Assembly: GCA_049841275.1 (NCBI GenBank)
Contig: JASGDN010000045.1
Coordinates: 1-64,000 of the forward strand
Length of the DNA stretch: 64,000 nt
Direction of reading: 5' to 3'
Source of the DNA: JASGDN01 sp049841275
GTDB taxonomy: Bacteria > Chloroflexota > Chloroflexia > Thermomicrobiales > UBA6265
Positions 8,112 to 19,151 of this stretch are shown one piece after another (position 1 is the first letter of the stretch; each line of letters begins with the position of its first letter). The position numbers were made by a program, and so were the translations under genes. Below the pieces are notes generated by a model. It made no database searches, was not told the origin of the DNA, and was given only the letters and a program-made list of their open reading frames with translations.

Positions 8112-9830
8112 TTACGCTTCCGGAAGGCCGAAGCCGAGGATCTCCATCAGGGCCAGCGCGTTCGACGAGGTCGCGAGGCCGTCTCGCAGCCGGTAGTCGA
8201 AGGTCATCTCCGGGCCGTCCACCGTCCGCCGGAAGGTCTCGGCAAAGTGAACCGGCATCGCCATCGCTTCTAGCGCATTCCCCTCCAGCAGGCCAAGATC
8301 GTGGCTGGACACCGCGCCGATCGCATTGCACGCGGCGAGTTGCGCCAGCACCTGCCGAGAGGCGATCTGCCGTTCTGCCGTGTTCGTCCCCTGCAGGATC
8401 TCATCGAGCAGGTAGAGGAGCGGACGATCCGTCGCTGCCCGTGCCGCATCTACCACATCCTTCAGCCTCAGCAGTTCCGCCATGAAGAACGAAACGCCGC
8501 GCGCCAGCGAATCTTCCACGCGCATGCACGTCGCGATGTCCACCGGGGGCATCGTCAACGCGGACGCCGCGACCGGTCCCCCTGCCTGCGCCAGGACGGC
8601 GTTCGCGCCGATCGCCCGGAGCAGCGTGCTCTTGCCAGACATGTTCGAGCCGGTGACGAACAGGAACGTGCCGCGCGGCCCGACCGCCACGTCGTTGGCA
8701 ACGGCGTCCCCTTCTGCGATCAACGGATGCGCCAGCGCTCTTGCGGCGAAGCGATCCGTTGCCGGATCGACCTGCGGAAACGTCCATGTGGGATGGTCGT
8801 GGGCAAGCACGGAGAGCGCCGCCAGCGCCTCCCACTCCGCCGCCGCATCGACCCAGGCGCGAACGTCCGGTCCTGCCGCCGCCTGCCAGCGCTCGAGCCG
8901 GTGCAGGACGTGGATATCCCAGAGCAGGCCCATCTGGAACGGGAAGTAGAGCATCGAGCCGCGCGGGATCGCCATCGTGCTGGCCCGCGCCAGGCGGTTG
9001 CTCTGGGTCATCGCGCCATTCGGGCCGCTGCCGAGGGTGTCCGCGATCCGCTGGAGCAGCGCTGACTTTGGCTGTGTGCTCGCGATGGCTGCGAAGACAT
9101 CGCGATACCCCGCGATCTCCGCGTGCAGCGGGGCGACTCGTGCTACGAGCGTTGCCGCCTGTGCCCCGGCGATCTGGAAGACGAGGACATTCACGGCGAT
9201 CGGGATCAGCCAGAGTGGCCATGCGATGAGACCCGTCACCTGGGCGATCAATGCGACGACCAGCACAACAGGCGTGATCCATGCCAGCGCCACGAGCCAG
9301 GGCCGATGCGTGAGGAATCGTTCTCCCTCCGCCCAGGCGATCAGGTCCTCCGGATCGGCGATGAGGCCACTTTCCCGATGGGCCGCCGTCTCTACCGCCT
9401 GCCGCCGATCCAGTGCGGATGCGAGTTCGCGCACGGCGGGTTGCCGTTCGGTGACGGCGGCAGGATCGGCCGGCGCGAGCAGCCAGCGACGCAGCGTTTC
9501 CCGACCCCTGCGGGTGGCGGGTGTGCCGATGCGCTGCTCCAGTGAGGCGCGGCCAGTCACGTTCAGGTCGTGGCTATAGGAGGGCGTCGCGGAAGGTTCG
9601 CGGAGTGGTTGCGGGGTGTCGGGATCGGTCGGTGGCGCGGGAAGATCGTCCCAGGCGAGCGCGAGGCGTTGCCCGGCGAGGGCGTTCACCGTTGCCAGGC
9701 GTCCGAGGCGGTCGCGCTCGCGGCGGAGACGGCCATGCACGATCACAAGACCGACGACGACGGCAAGCGCCAGGAGCGTTCCGCCGGTGACGAGCGCGCC
9801 CGTGCGGACGAAGAGGAACTGCCAGAGCAT
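8112..9830 (-). CDS. Membrane-anchored MutS-family ATPase
   Basis: A MutS core-plus-ATPase protein without the mismatch-recognition domain. The C-terminal half has the MutS ATPase: Walker A GSNMSGKSTLLRAIGANA, the family LAQAGGPVAA, Walker B LLYLLDEILQGTNTAER, and the SSHDLGLL loop. The N-terminus holds two transmembrane segments followed by basic residues. The ATG at 9830 (MLWQFLFV) is the only normal start in frame. However, the frame stays open and reads like family sequence for about 38 more codons (to about 9944, including RRWLLVANLRLVAFVILGI, which completes the first membrane helix), so the true start lies upstream, with no ATG, GTG or TTG visible there. The role in mismatch repair is doubtful; this class is uncharacterised. 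Confidence 0.8.
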   Translation of the reverse strand: MLWQFLFVRTGALVTGGTLLALAVVVGLVIVHGRLRRERDRLGRLATVNALAGQRLALAWDDLPAPPTDPDTPQPLREPSATPSYSHDLNVTGRASLEQRIGTPATRRGRETLRRWLLAPADPAAVTERQPAVRELASALDRRQAVETAAHRESGLIADPEDLIAWAEGERFLTHRPWLVALAWITPVVLVVALIAQVTGLIAWPLWLIPIAVNVLVFQIAGAQAATLVARVAPLHAEIAGYRDVFAAIASTQPKSALLQRIADTLGSGPNGAMTQSNRLARASTMAIPRGSMLYFPFQMGLLWDIHVLHRLERWQAAAGPDVRAWVDAAAEWEALAALSVLAHDHPTWTFPQVDPATDRFAARALAHPLIAEGDAVANDVAVGPRGTFLFVTGSNMSGKSTLLRAIGANAVLAQAGGPVAASALTMPPVDIATCMRVEDSLARGVSFFMAELLRLKDVVDAARAATDRPLLYLLDEILQGTNTAERQIASRQVLAQLAACNAIGAVSSHDLGLLEGNALEAMAMPVHFAETFRRTVDGPEMTFDYRLRDGLATSSNALALMEILGFGLPEA

Positions 9831-10134
9831 GATGCCAAGGATGACGAATGCGACCAGCCGCAGGTTCGCGACCAGCAGCCAGCGACGATGGATGCGCTCG
9901 CGCTCAGCGGCGAAGGCGACCTGCCGGCTGGCGTACGCCTCCGCGGCGGAGCCGGCGGTGGGTAAGGGGCTGGATGCGGACGGCGACGGGAATGGGGACG
10001 AGGGAGCGATCGGCGGCCTCCGGAGCTGGCGAACGGTCCGTTCATGTGGGGAATGGACCGGATCAGATACATGCTGGCGGCAAGCGTACCCGACTCGGCT
10101 TGCATGGTGGCGCCCCAGCTGTGCAGGGAGGATG

Positions 10135-11591
10135 CTACCCGTCGTCGCGGAATGAGAAGAAGAGATTGTTCAGTCCCTCGGCCAGCGTGGGATGCGCCCA
10201 GATGCCGTCGCGGAGCGCCGTGTAGGGTACCTTGCCGAGCATCGCGATCTGGAGCATCGCCATGATCTCGCCGCTGTCCAGCCCGAGGATTGCGGCGCCG
10301 AGGATCTGCTCACTCTCTGGGTCGACGAGTACCTTCATTATGCCGCGCGGCTCGTTCGTCTCGTAGGCGCGGGCGACCCGCTCCATCGGCATCGCGGCGA
10401 CGCGGTAGACGATCCCTTGCGTCTTCGCCTGCGATTCGCTGAGGCCGATCCGTCCGAGTTGCGGTTCCGTGAAGACCGTGTACGGTTCCTGCCGCCCGGT
10501 GATGGATCGCGATCCGCCGTCGATCAGGTTCGTCTGGAGCACGCGGTAGTCGTCGTAGGAGATGTGCGTGAACTTGAGGCCGGGCCAGACACCCGGCACG
10601 GTCGTTTCCAGCGTGTCGCTCGTCGGGATGTAGCCCTTCTCGTCCGGTTCGATCCCGGCGGCGTCGAGACCGAGATCGTCCGTGTTCGGGATACGTCCGG
10701 CGGCGGCGAGCAGGTGGCTTCCCTGGATTGTCCGCGTCCCGTCCGGACCGTCCCCACCGCCGTCTCGATCGTGACGCCATCATCGTCCGGCGCCAGTGAC
10801 GAGACCGTCGCCTTCACAAACCGCGCTCCCCGACGCCTGGTCGCCGCCGCGCTCTGTCCCGGCTTCGAGATGAATCGTGATGTCGTCCTCCTCGAGGATC
10901 TTCTGCATAGCCTCCGCGATATCGGGGTCCTCCCTCGGCAGGAGCTGTTTCCCGTGCTGGACGATCGTGACCTCCGAGCCGAGACGGCGAGAGACCTGGC
11001 CGAACTCGAGCCCCACGTAGCCGCCGCCGGCCACGATCAGGTGGCTCGGAAGCACGTCGAGCTGGAGGATGCTGGTCGAGGTCAGGACTGGCGTTTGCGG
11101 TGCGACCTCGCCCCGGAGCGGTCCTGGCCGTTCGCCCACATTGATGACGATGGTATCGGCGCTCAGCACGCGCTCCCCCCACCGTCGAGCGAGACGTGGA
11201 GCCGTTTCGATCCAAGGAAACGGGCCTGACCCTTGATGAAGGCGAGACCTTTCGTGCCGAAGATGCCCCGTTCGCTGCCCTCGCGCCAGATCCTGACGAC
11301 TTCGGCGACGCGGCCGCGAATGGCAGGCATGTTGGCGGCGACTTCGCCCGTTTCGATCCCGAACTCTGCGCCGCGTTGGGCGCGCCAGGCGACGGCGCCG
11401 CTTGCGATCAGCGTCTTCGTCGGCGTGCAGCCCTCGTTCACGCAGGTGCCGCCGATGTGCTTCCGCTCGATCAGGACGGTGGTCTTGCCGGCGTTGGCGA
11501 AAGCGGCGGCGAGCGGCCCGCCCGATTGCCCGGCGCCGATGATGGCGACGTCGAAATGGTCTTCGGTTGGAGTGGTGGACGATGCGCTCAC
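10135..11591 (-). pseudogene. FAD-dependent pyridine nucleotide-disulfide oxidoreductase, broken by three frameshifts
   Basis: The pieces together make one mercuric-reductase/dihydrolipoamide-dehydrogenase-type flavoenzyme. From the GTG at 11591 (AGGGAG ribosome site): FAD site DVAIIGAGQSGGPLAAAF and redox disulfide GGTCVNEGCTPTK, ending prematurely near 11163. A second frame (to about 10830) carries the NAD(P)H-binding GGGYVGLEF. A third short frame covers KATVSSLAPDDDG, and the last frame (to 10135) carries LLAAAGRIPNTDDLGLD and the dimerisation end AHPTLAEGLNNLFF. Each frame change falls at or near a G run (G6 near 11172, G4 near 10828, G4 near 10755). Either the gene is decaying or the sequence has homopolymer errors. 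No mer genes are nearby. Confidence 0.8.
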
Positions 11592-11734
11592 GCTATCTCC
11601 CTGCTGCGATGCCAGGCGTTCAGCCATCACCCGAGTCGCATAACCATTGCCAGAGGTGAGCGCTTGCCTCGTCGTGTAGGATGGGACGCACGCGAGGCGC
11701 TTCGAGCGCGCCTGCGGATGGATCGGGACGGGCG

Positions 11735-12250
11735 ATGTTCTGCCAGCGTTGCGGAAACCCAACCGAAGAACGCGAGATCGATGGGGCGATGCGTCCCGTC
11801 TGCGTGTCCTGCGGTGCGGTAACGTGGCTCGATCCGAAGGTGGCTGTGGCGGTCGTCATCGCCCGGGACGGTAATGTCCTGCTTGGCAGGCGGGCGCGGC
11901 ACACGCGGGCACCGGGAACGTGGAGCTTTCCGGCTGGCTTCGTCGATCGTGGCGAAGTGGTCGAGGCGGCGGCCCGGCGCGAGGTCCAGGAAGAGACGGG
12001 CCTGGCGGTGACGCTGGGACCGGCACTCGGCGTCTTCTCGCAGGCGGGCGACCCCGTCATCCTCATCGTCTATCCGGCGATGGATGTCGTCGGCGAACCG
12101 GCTCCCAACGACGATCTCACCGATCTCGGCTGGTTCGCTCCGGCCGACTTCGCAGCGCTCGAACTCGCATTTCCCCATGACATCACCATCCTCGACGCCT
12201 GGCAGGAGTGGCAGGCGGGGAACTGGCGCGCCGTGCGCGCCGTTTCCTGA
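11735..12250 (+). CDS. NUDIX hydrolase with N-terminal zinc ribbon
   Basis: A 171-residue NUDIX hydrolase. The N-terminus has two Cys pairs (CQRC near residue 3 and CVSC near residue 23) that should bind zinc, as in the NudC-like and zinc-ribbon ADP-ribose hydrolase groups. The complete NUDIX box follows at about residues 72-94 (GFVDRGEVVEAAARREVQEE begins it, then TGL), containing the metal-binding REVQEE core. The substrate is likely a nucleoside diphosphate linked to another group. The ATG at 11735 (MFCQRC) places the zinc ribbon at the very N-terminus; the frame is open to 11681 without similarity. It is read away from the broken flavoenzyme gene. Confidence 0.88.
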   Translation: MFCQRCGNPTEEREIDGAMRPVCVSCGAVTWLDPKVAVAVVIARDGNVLLGRRARHTRAPGTWSFPAGFVDRGEVVEAAARREVQEETGLAVTLGPALGVFSQAGDPVILIVYPAMDVVGEPAPNDDLTDLGWFAPADFAALELAFPHDITILDAWQEWQAGNWRAVRAVS

Positions 12251-12300
12251 TCCCCACCAGGGGCGTATGCCTGCCCCACGCAGCTGCCATGCCTATCATG

Positions 12301-12316
12301 CCCGGCTTTCGCCGGG
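12301..12316 (+). terminator. Short GC hairpin before trpS
   Basis: CCCGGC-TTTC-GCCGGG forms a 6-bp stem with a 4-base loop directly before the trpS ribosome site. It could end the NUDIX transcript or modulate trpS initiation; no leader peptide or T-box sequence is seen. Confidence 0.35.
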
Positions 12317-12331
12317 AGTGAGGATGCCACC

Positions 12332-13444
12332 ATGTCTCCCGTGCTCGAAACACCCATCGTTCCGTCTGCCGTCCCCGATGTCCCCGTGGAGCGAATGCCC
12401 GGCAATCGTCCACGCCTGCTGACCGGCGACCGCCCGACCGGCCCGCTTCACCTTGGGCATCTCGTGGGGACGTTGCAGAATCGCGTTCGCCTTCAGGAGG
12501 CCTACGATTGCACGTTCATCGTTGCTGACCTCCACATGTTGACCACGCGTTCCGCCCCCGAGCAGATCGCGGAGATCGACGCGAATGCGCGCAGTCTCGT
12601 GCTGGACGCTCTCAGCGCCGGCATCGATCCGGCGAAAGTGACGTTCTACCTGCAGTCGCTCGTGCCAGAGGTGATGGAACTCGCCGGTCTGTTCCAGAGC
12701 CTCATTACCGTCAACCGACTGGAGCGCATCCCATCGTTGAAGGAGATGGCGCGCGATTCCGGGCAGGAGATGTCATTTGCACTCCTCGGCTATCCGGTAT
12801 TGCAGGCAGCGGACATCCTTGCTGTGCGGGCGGAAGCGGTGCCGGTGGGCAAGGATAACTACGCCTATGTCGAAGTGACGCGGGAGATTGCGCGGCGATT
12901 CAATGCCCGCTACGGCGAGGTCTTCCCGGAGCCGGAGACCATCGCCGGCGAAGTGCCGACTCTGGTTGGCACCGACGGCCAGCGCAAGATGAGCAAGAGC
13001 CTGGGCAACGCGATCGCGCTCAGCGATCTGGCGCCGGTAGTTCGCAAGAAGGTGATGGGGATGTTCACCGATCCGAACCGTCTCACCGCCGATACGCCGG
13101 GACGCGTCGAGGGGAATCCGGTCTTCGCCTATCTGGACACGTTCGGAACGGACGATGCGGCGATCTCGGCCCTGAAGGATCGCTATCGTGCAGGAGCGGT
13201 CGGTGATGTCGAGGTGAAGGGCTATCTGGTAGAGGTGCTGGAAGCGGTCCTGCTGCCGATGCGCGCACGCCGGGAAACATTCTCCGCGCCGGGCGTCGTC
13301 GAAGCGCTGATCGTGGAGGGATCGGAGCGCGTACGGGATCAGACGCAGGAAACGTTGTATCTCGTGCGGTCAGCGATGGGGTTCTCCGGCGTTCACAAGC
13401 GGATCCACCGGAGGGCTCGGAAGGTTGATCCGGGCTTGCGATAA
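12332..13444 (+). CDS. trpS: Tryptophanyl-tRNA synthetase
   Basis: A class I synthetase that charges tRNA-Trp. The 370-residue protein carries the HIGH-type motif as PLHLGHLVGTLQN at residues 38-50, the family AD-helix QAADILAVRAEAVPVGKDN, and the KMSKS loop at residues 218-222 (TDGQRKMSKSLGN). The N-terminus is about 25 residues longer than in compact bacterial TrpS. The ATG at 12332 follows a GAGTGAGG ribosome site. It lies downstream of the NUDIX gene in the same direction. Confidence 0.96.
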   Translation: MSPVLETPIVPSAVPDVPVERMPGNRPRLLTGDRPTGPLHLGHLVGTLQNRVRLQEAYDCTFIVADLHMLTTRSAPEQIAEIDANARSLVLDALSAGIDPAKVTFYLQSLVPEVMELAGLFQSLITVNRLERIPSLKEMARDSGQEMSFALLGYPVLQAADILAVRAEAVPVGKDNYAYVEVTREIARRFNARYGEVFPEPETIAGEVPTLVGTDGQRKMSKSLGNAIALSDLAPVVRKKVMGMFTDPNRLTADTPGRVEGNPVFAYLDTFGTDDAAISALKDRYRAGAVGDVEVKGYLVEVLEAVLLPMRARRETFSAPGVVEALIVEGSERVRDQTQETLYLVRSAMGFSGVHKRIHRRARKVDPGLR

Positions 13445-13607
13445 GGTATCCACGCGTGGAACACTGGACTCTCAGAGAACGTCCAGGCACGGTCAACCTG
13501 CTCCCCATCATCGGGGCCGATACTCGATCCATCTATCGGAGGCCGTGGATATCGATCGACGGATGTACGGAAATGCGTATCGCCTTCACGAAAGGACGAA
13601 TCGTCTC

Positions 13608-14156
13608 ATGAGTTCCCGAATGCGCGCCCTGGCGCTCGTGGTCATGATGCTGCTCGGTGTAGCCGTGGCCGTTCCGTATGCGCACTCGCAGGCCCAGGAG
13701 TCCGCGAGTACCGAAGCCACGGCAACGCCGGATGCGTACGGCGGTACCGTCGAGAAGGACGTGCTGATCGACGACAGCAGCGATGCCGGCGCGCCCGGCG
13801 AAACGCTCTCGCTGACCCGCTACACGATTCCGGCTGGGGCGACGCTGCCGCTGCACTACCATCCGGGCGTGCAGCTGGCCTCGGTCGAATCGGGCGAGCT
13901 GACCTATCACGTTGTCGAGGGGGAGCTGTACGTCACGCGTGCCGATGGCACGACGGCAACCTACCAGTCCGGCTCGACTGTCGTGCTGGCTGCCGGTGAT
14001 TCCTGGGAAGAGCCGGAAGGTATGATCCACTACGCAGAGAATCTCACCGACCAGCCGGTGGTGCTGATCTCGACGGCGTTGCTGGATTCCGACCAGGACG
14101 CGACGATCCTGGTGGAGGGAACGCCAGCCCCGAATACGGCGACCCCGGTCGGATAG
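13608..14156 (+). CDS. Secreted cupin-domain protein
   Basis: A 182-residue exported protein. Residues 1-28 form a signal peptide (LALVVMMLLGVAVAVPYA, with a cut near AHSQAQ), then a short Thr/Ala linker. A single cupin barrel follows, with motif 1 visible as LPLHYHPGVQLASVESGELT and motif 2 around EEPEGMIHYAENLTDQP. The His residues would bind a metal. Such exported cupins in this group have no assigned reaction. The ATG at 13608 is chosen because the signal peptide begins there; an AAAGGA lies about twelve bases upstream. A 26-bp perfect hairpin follows. Confidence 0.75.
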   Translation: MSSRMRALALVVMMLLGVAVAVPYAHSQAQESASTEATATPDAYGGTVEKDVLIDDSSDAGAPGETLSLTRYTIPAGATLPLHYHPGVQLASVESGELTYHVVEGELYVTRADGTTATYQSGSTVVLAAGDSWEEPEGMIHYAENLTDQPVVLISTALLDSDQDATILVEGTPAPNTATPVG

Positions 14157-14171
14157 GTTCCAACGGGATCG

Positions 14172-14229
14172 CGCAGACAACGATACGACCCGGCTCTGTC
14201 AGAAGAGCCGGGTCGTATCGTTGTCTGCG
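14172..14229. terminator. Perfect 26-bp bidirectional terminator hairpin
   Basis: Positions 14172-14197 are the exact reverse complement of 14204-14229, with a six-base loop. It separates the convergent cupin (+) and PPOX-type (-) genes. Confidence 0.85.
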
Positions 14230-14259
14230 TCGCTGATGGACAGGCCCGACTGGATGTAC

Positions 14260-14739
14260 CTACGATGGCGTGGGTGGCTGGGCTGGTCCGGGGAACCGGG
14301 AGTCGAAATCCACGACCTTGATCCAGGTCGGCCTGATTCTGACAAGCGCCATGTTACGGTTCTCGGCCCGCACCGCTGCTTCCCATTCAGGCATGCGCTC
14401 CTCGCCCACGATGCGGCGGGACGCCTCCACATACTCGTCCGGCAACCCCTGATCGAATGCGATGCTGGCGATGCCCCGGACCGAGAGGATAAGCGGGGGG
14501 AAGTCGTTCGAATCGACGGTGAAGGCCACCTTGGGATTGGCCTCGATTGACCGAACCTTGTACCAGTACGGAGGCGAGGCGAATACGAAGTCCTCGCCAT
14601 TCCACAGATAGCTCACCGGAACGACTCTTGGCGCACCGTCGAGACCGATGTAGGCCAGGCGGGCAGGGATCGGTGCCTCCAGGAGTTTCTGGACATAGGG
14701 ATCGGCGTTCAACGTCTTGACGATCTCGTCGTAGGTCAT
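14260..14739 (-). CDS. PPOX-class (pyridoxamine 5'-phosphate oxidase fold) flavoprotein
   Basis: A 159-residue split-barrel protein of the pyridoxamine-phosphate-oxidase/F420-dependent class. Visible features: the opening strand ARLAYIGLDGAPRVVPVSYL, the middle strand WNGEDFVFASPPYWYKVRSI (flavin phosphate region), and the following NPKVAFTVDS. It lacks the C-terminal motif of true PdxH, so a general FMN or F420 reductase or a heme-utilisation role is more likely. The ATG at 14739 (MTYDEIV) is the natural start; the longer frame to 14907 has no similarity. Confidence 0.75.
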   Translation of the reverse strand: MTYDEIVKTLNADPYVQKLLEAPIPARLAYIGLDGAPRVVPVSYLWNGEDFVFASPPYWYKVRSIEANPKVAFTVDSNDFPPLILSVRGIASIAFDQGLPDEYVEASRRIVGEERMPEWEAAVRAENRNMALVRIRPTWIKVVDFDSRFPGPAQPPTPS

Positions 14740-14871
14740 GGTCGTCCTCGTTCGTGGCGATGCCGGCGATACCGTGTTTCTCGTCTCATCGTCGCACGAA
14801 CGAGGACTGCCCGGCTTCTTCCTGGTTGCGGTAGACGCACATGCATGCCGCCGATCGCGTATGGCCGAAGA

Positions 14872-14914
14872 CGCATCGTGCCCCCGGATACCGCTATCCG
14901 GGGGCACGATGTGT
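14872..14914 (-). terminator. Terminator hairpin behind the ferritin-like gene
   Basis: Positions 14874-14890 pair perfectly with 14895-14911 (17 bp, four-base loop), 20 bases beyond the stop codon of the ferritin-like gene. Confidence 0.75.
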
Positions 14915-14931
14915 CCTTCAGGATGAGGGAA

Positions 14932-15369
14932 CTACTTCGGCCAGTTGTCGAGGATCTTCTTGGTCTCGTCGCGGTGGGTGCTTTCGTCGCTCACCATATC
15001 CTCGAGCCGGATCTTGAGTCCGATATCGCCGAACGCCTCCGCCTGCTCGATGCGCTTGCGGTAGTTCTCGACCGTTGCGGCCTCAGCTTCATAGATGAAT
15101 TGCACCATCTCGCGCGTGTCATCGGAGACGCGCACCGGACGGGGGTCGACCACCGGCTGCCCACCGAGGGAGGCGATCTTGTCGGCGAGGTACTGGGCGT
15201 GGCCCTGCTCGTCCGGGATCTCGGATTGGAAGAAGGCGACGATCTGCGGGCGGTACGGCCCGGTCACCTTCGCGGAATACTGGATATAGCTGATGATCGC
15301 GTTGTATTCCCCGGCGAGGTCATCGTTCAGGCCGGCGATCAGGTCTTGCAGGGTCACAGTGTCGCTCAT
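14932..15369 (-). CDS. Ferritin-like diiron protein (bacterioferritin/Dps type)
   Basis: A 145-residue four-helix bundle protein of the ferritin-like superfamily, probably storing iron or detoxifying peroxide. The diiron ligands are visible: Glu in LAGEYNAIISYIQY (helix 1), the E..H pair in PDEQGHAQYLADKI (helix 2), Glu in YEAEAATVENYRKR (helix 3) and E..H in VSDESTHRDETKK (helix 4). The length is a little shorter than typical bacterioferritin and no heme-ligand Met is obvious. ATG at 15369. The neighbouring PPOX-like protein is read in the same direction but is separated by a terminator. Confidence 0.85.
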   Translation of the reverse strand: MSDTVTLQDLIAGLNDDLAGEYNAIISYIQYSAKVTGPYRPQIVAFFQSEIPDEQGHAQYLADKIASLGGQPVVDPRPVRVSDDTREMVQFIYEAEAATVENYRKRIEQAEAFGDIGLKIRLEDMVSDESTHRDETKKILDNWPK

Positions 15370-15752
15370 GAGACTGGCATCTCCTTATGCTCTCGCGAAA
15401 TCTCGACGGCATCGGACGACGGCGGGTGTCCGGCGTCCTCCGTTTCCTGCAACGATTCTCGCAAAGTCAATGCCATGCGCGCAAGAAGTTTTCATATCTC
15501 TGATGCGATCGTTGGAATGCACATATTTCGTAGGTGATTATGAGATTCGTTCTTTGTCGCCGAGGCGAACGGCGGCAGGCGGGCGTGTGCCGGCCGTTTG
15601 CACGGGCCGCTTCTGGACGCCCCTGTACTTGACGAGAGGCATGCACGGTTGATACGTTTGTCGGTAGATACGTAACTGCACAACAATGCTCCGCCGATTG
15701 AGGATTCGCAACGGCCGATTGTCGGTGGCGAGACAGGAATGGGAGATAGGCA
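15370..15752. other. 383-base divergent spacer
   Basis: The space between the ferritin-like gene and the ArsR-like gene, which diverge. It is more AT-rich than its surroundings (around 15490-15550 and 15655-15730), as expected for promoters of both genes. I see no clear operator or riboswitch in it. Confidence 0.5.
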
Positions 15753-16397
15753 ATGGCAGGAAAGAAGTCCAAGTCCGAGATCGAGGCGATTCGTAGCGAG
15801 CTTACCGAGTTGACCGAGGCCATCTACGCGCTGCGCGAGCAAGTGCGGATGGAGTCGGCGGCCGTCGCGGCCGCGACGGGCATCGACTCCAGTGTGGCCG
15901 ATGGTGTGGAGGCGCTTCCAGCCGGCGAGTCGCTTGGGGAAGGCGAGATCGTCCTGCGCGGATCGGTGCGCTTGCCTGCTGCCGGGACCGGAGGAAGCGA
16001 TCTGGCGATTGCGTGGTCGTCGGAAGGGCTGGATGCCTCGCGTCTGGCCGGGCAGGCGAGCGATGACTTGGCGAAGGTGCTGGCAGCCATCGGGCATCGA
16101 CAGCGGCTCGCGATCCTGTTGGCCGTGCTCGGTGGCCCGAAGTCCGCCGCCGACCTGGTGGCGACGCTCGAACTCGGCACGACCGGTGCAGCCTACCACC
16201 ATCTCAACGTGCTTTCCGGCGCTGGCCTCGTGACGCAGGTGGAGCGCGGCATCTTCTCCATTGCCCCGGACCGGGTTGCGATGCTCCTCACTATCCTGGC
16301 CAGCCCGCTGGTTCGTGCATCGGCGACCGAGATCGAGGATCTTGTGCCCGATGCCACCGAGGCGCCAAAATCCAAGCGATCGCGGAAGGCGGCGTAG
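15753..16397 (+). CDS. ArsR-like winged-helix transcriptional regulator with coiled-coil N-terminus
   Basis: A 214-residue protein. Residues 1-35 look like a short coiled coil (KSEIEAIRSELTELTEAIYA), followed by a Gly/Ala-rich linker. A winged helix-turn-helix at about residues 105-185 has the ArsR pattern: KVLAAIGHRQRLAILLAV then SAADLVATLELGTTGAAYHH (recognition helix) and GLVTQVERGIFSIAPDR (wing). The C-terminal tail is Lys/Arg-rich. No Cys metal site is present, so metal sensing is unlikely. ATG at 15753 with a GGAG ribosome site; a 20-bp hairpin follows. Target genes are unknown; the divergent ferritin-like gene is a candidate. Confidence 0.75.
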   Translation: MAGKKSKSEIEAIRSELTELTEAIYALREQVRMESAAVAAATGIDSSVADGVEALPAGESLGEGEIVLRGSVRLPAAGTGGSDLAIAWSSEGLDASRLAGQASDDLAKVLAAIGHRQRLAILLAVLGGPKSAADLVATLELGTTGAAYHHLNVLSGAGLVTQVERGIFSIAPDRVAMLLTILASPLVRASATEIEDLVPDATEAPKSKRSRKAA

Positions 16398-16424
16398 GAC
16401 AAGAGCCAGACGGGTGTCCCGATG

Positions 16425-16466
16425 CACAACGACGCCGGCAGGAACCTTCCTGCCGGCGTCGTTGTG
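16425..16466. terminator. Perfect 20-bp bidirectional terminator hairpin
   Basis: 16425-16444 is the exact reverse complement of 16447-16466 with two bases between. It lies between the convergent ArsR-like (+) and UPF0114 (-) genes. Confidence 0.85.
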
Positions 16467-16478
16467 TCGATGAGGGCG

Positions 16479-17105
16479 TTACTCGCCGGACTCGGGGCTC
16501 CGGGAATGCTCCGCACCGTGCGTGCGATGGGTGATCCAGGTAAAGAGGCTGAGCGAGGCTGCCACGAGGGCGATGGCAGCGCCTTCAAAGAGGATGTCTT
16601 TCCCGGACTCGAACTCCACCAGGTCGGCCAGGAAGGAGACAGCCATCAGCACAACGATCACGCTGATCAGGTGACTCTTCAACTGTTGCAGGTTCTCGAC
16701 CCGCATCCAGCTTGGCACCGGGATCCAGCGGTCGATGAAGAGCTGATACATGCCGAGCGCAACGACGTAGAGCACCATGCCGAGCAGGAAGATGTCGGTG
16801 AGTTCGATCAGGTTGACGGCGAGGGAGTTGGCGCCATGCACGTCGAGATCGTGGTCGACGAAGGCATCATAGATGATGTCGAGCAAGGCGAGCAGCGCGT
16901 AGATCAGCATGATCACCGAACTGATCGACACGCCAAGGATCGCGATGAAGATCCAGATCCGGCCGGCGCTGACGAGCCGCGACAACCGCTGGTATGGCCG
17001 TTGGTCGCGCGGATCGGGCAGGAGAGACGGATCGGACGGTAGTTCGGGGCTGGCTGCGGCCTGCCTCGGCACGTTGTGCCTCGGTGCGATGGACGGTGTT
17101 CCCAC
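16479..17105 (-). CDS. UPF0114/YqhA family membrane protein
   Basis: About 208 residues from GTG 17105, which has a GAGGAGAG ribosome site just upstream. After a polar N-terminal 45 residues come several membrane helices: IWIFIAILGVSISSVIMLIY, then ELTDIFLLGMVLYVVALGMY, LISVIVVLMAVSFLADLVEF and a last one in GAAIALVAASLSLFTW. The sequence LIELTDIFLLG, together with helix order and spacing, matches the UPF0114 (YqhA) family, whose function is unknown. The frame runs on to 17261 without similarity. It lies downstream of typA, separated by a hairpin. Confidence 0.75.
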   Translation of the reverse strand: MGTPSIAPRHNVPRQAAASPELPSDPSLLPDPRDQRPYQRLSRLVSAGRIWIFIAILGVSISSVIMLIYALLALLDIIYDAFVDHDLDVHGANSLAVNLIELTDIFLLGMVLYVVALGMYQLFIDRWIPVPSWMRVENLQQLKSHLISVIVVLMAVSFLADLVEFESGKDILFEGAAIALVAASLSLFTWITHRTHGAEHSRSPESGE

Positions 17106-17244
17106 CAGACTCTCCTCTGAGCGACGGCTTTCATGGTCGGCGAACGCAGTGTGTCGCACGTATTGTTGCCGGGAGTCGCCCGGTTGTGCCATAGCCGAGG
17201 AGACCCACCAGGGCGGTCGCTGATCGGGAGCCGAGCGGACATGC

Positions 17245-17276
17245 AACGACCCCGGCCGCATATGGCCGGGGTCGTT
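17245..17276 (-). terminator. Terminator hairpin behind typA
   Basis: AACGACCCCGGCC pairs perfectly with GGCCGGGGTCGTT (13 bp, six-base loop), 15 bases beyond the typA stop codon. Confidence 0.75.
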
Positions 17277-17291
17277 CGGGCATCGGGCAGA

Positions 17292-19151
<1,860 letters not shown>

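Noticed and set aside
12251..12331. A tryptophan leader-peptide attenuator or T-box before trpS.
   Set aside because: No Trp-codon run, no T-box core and only a 6-bp hairpin are present.
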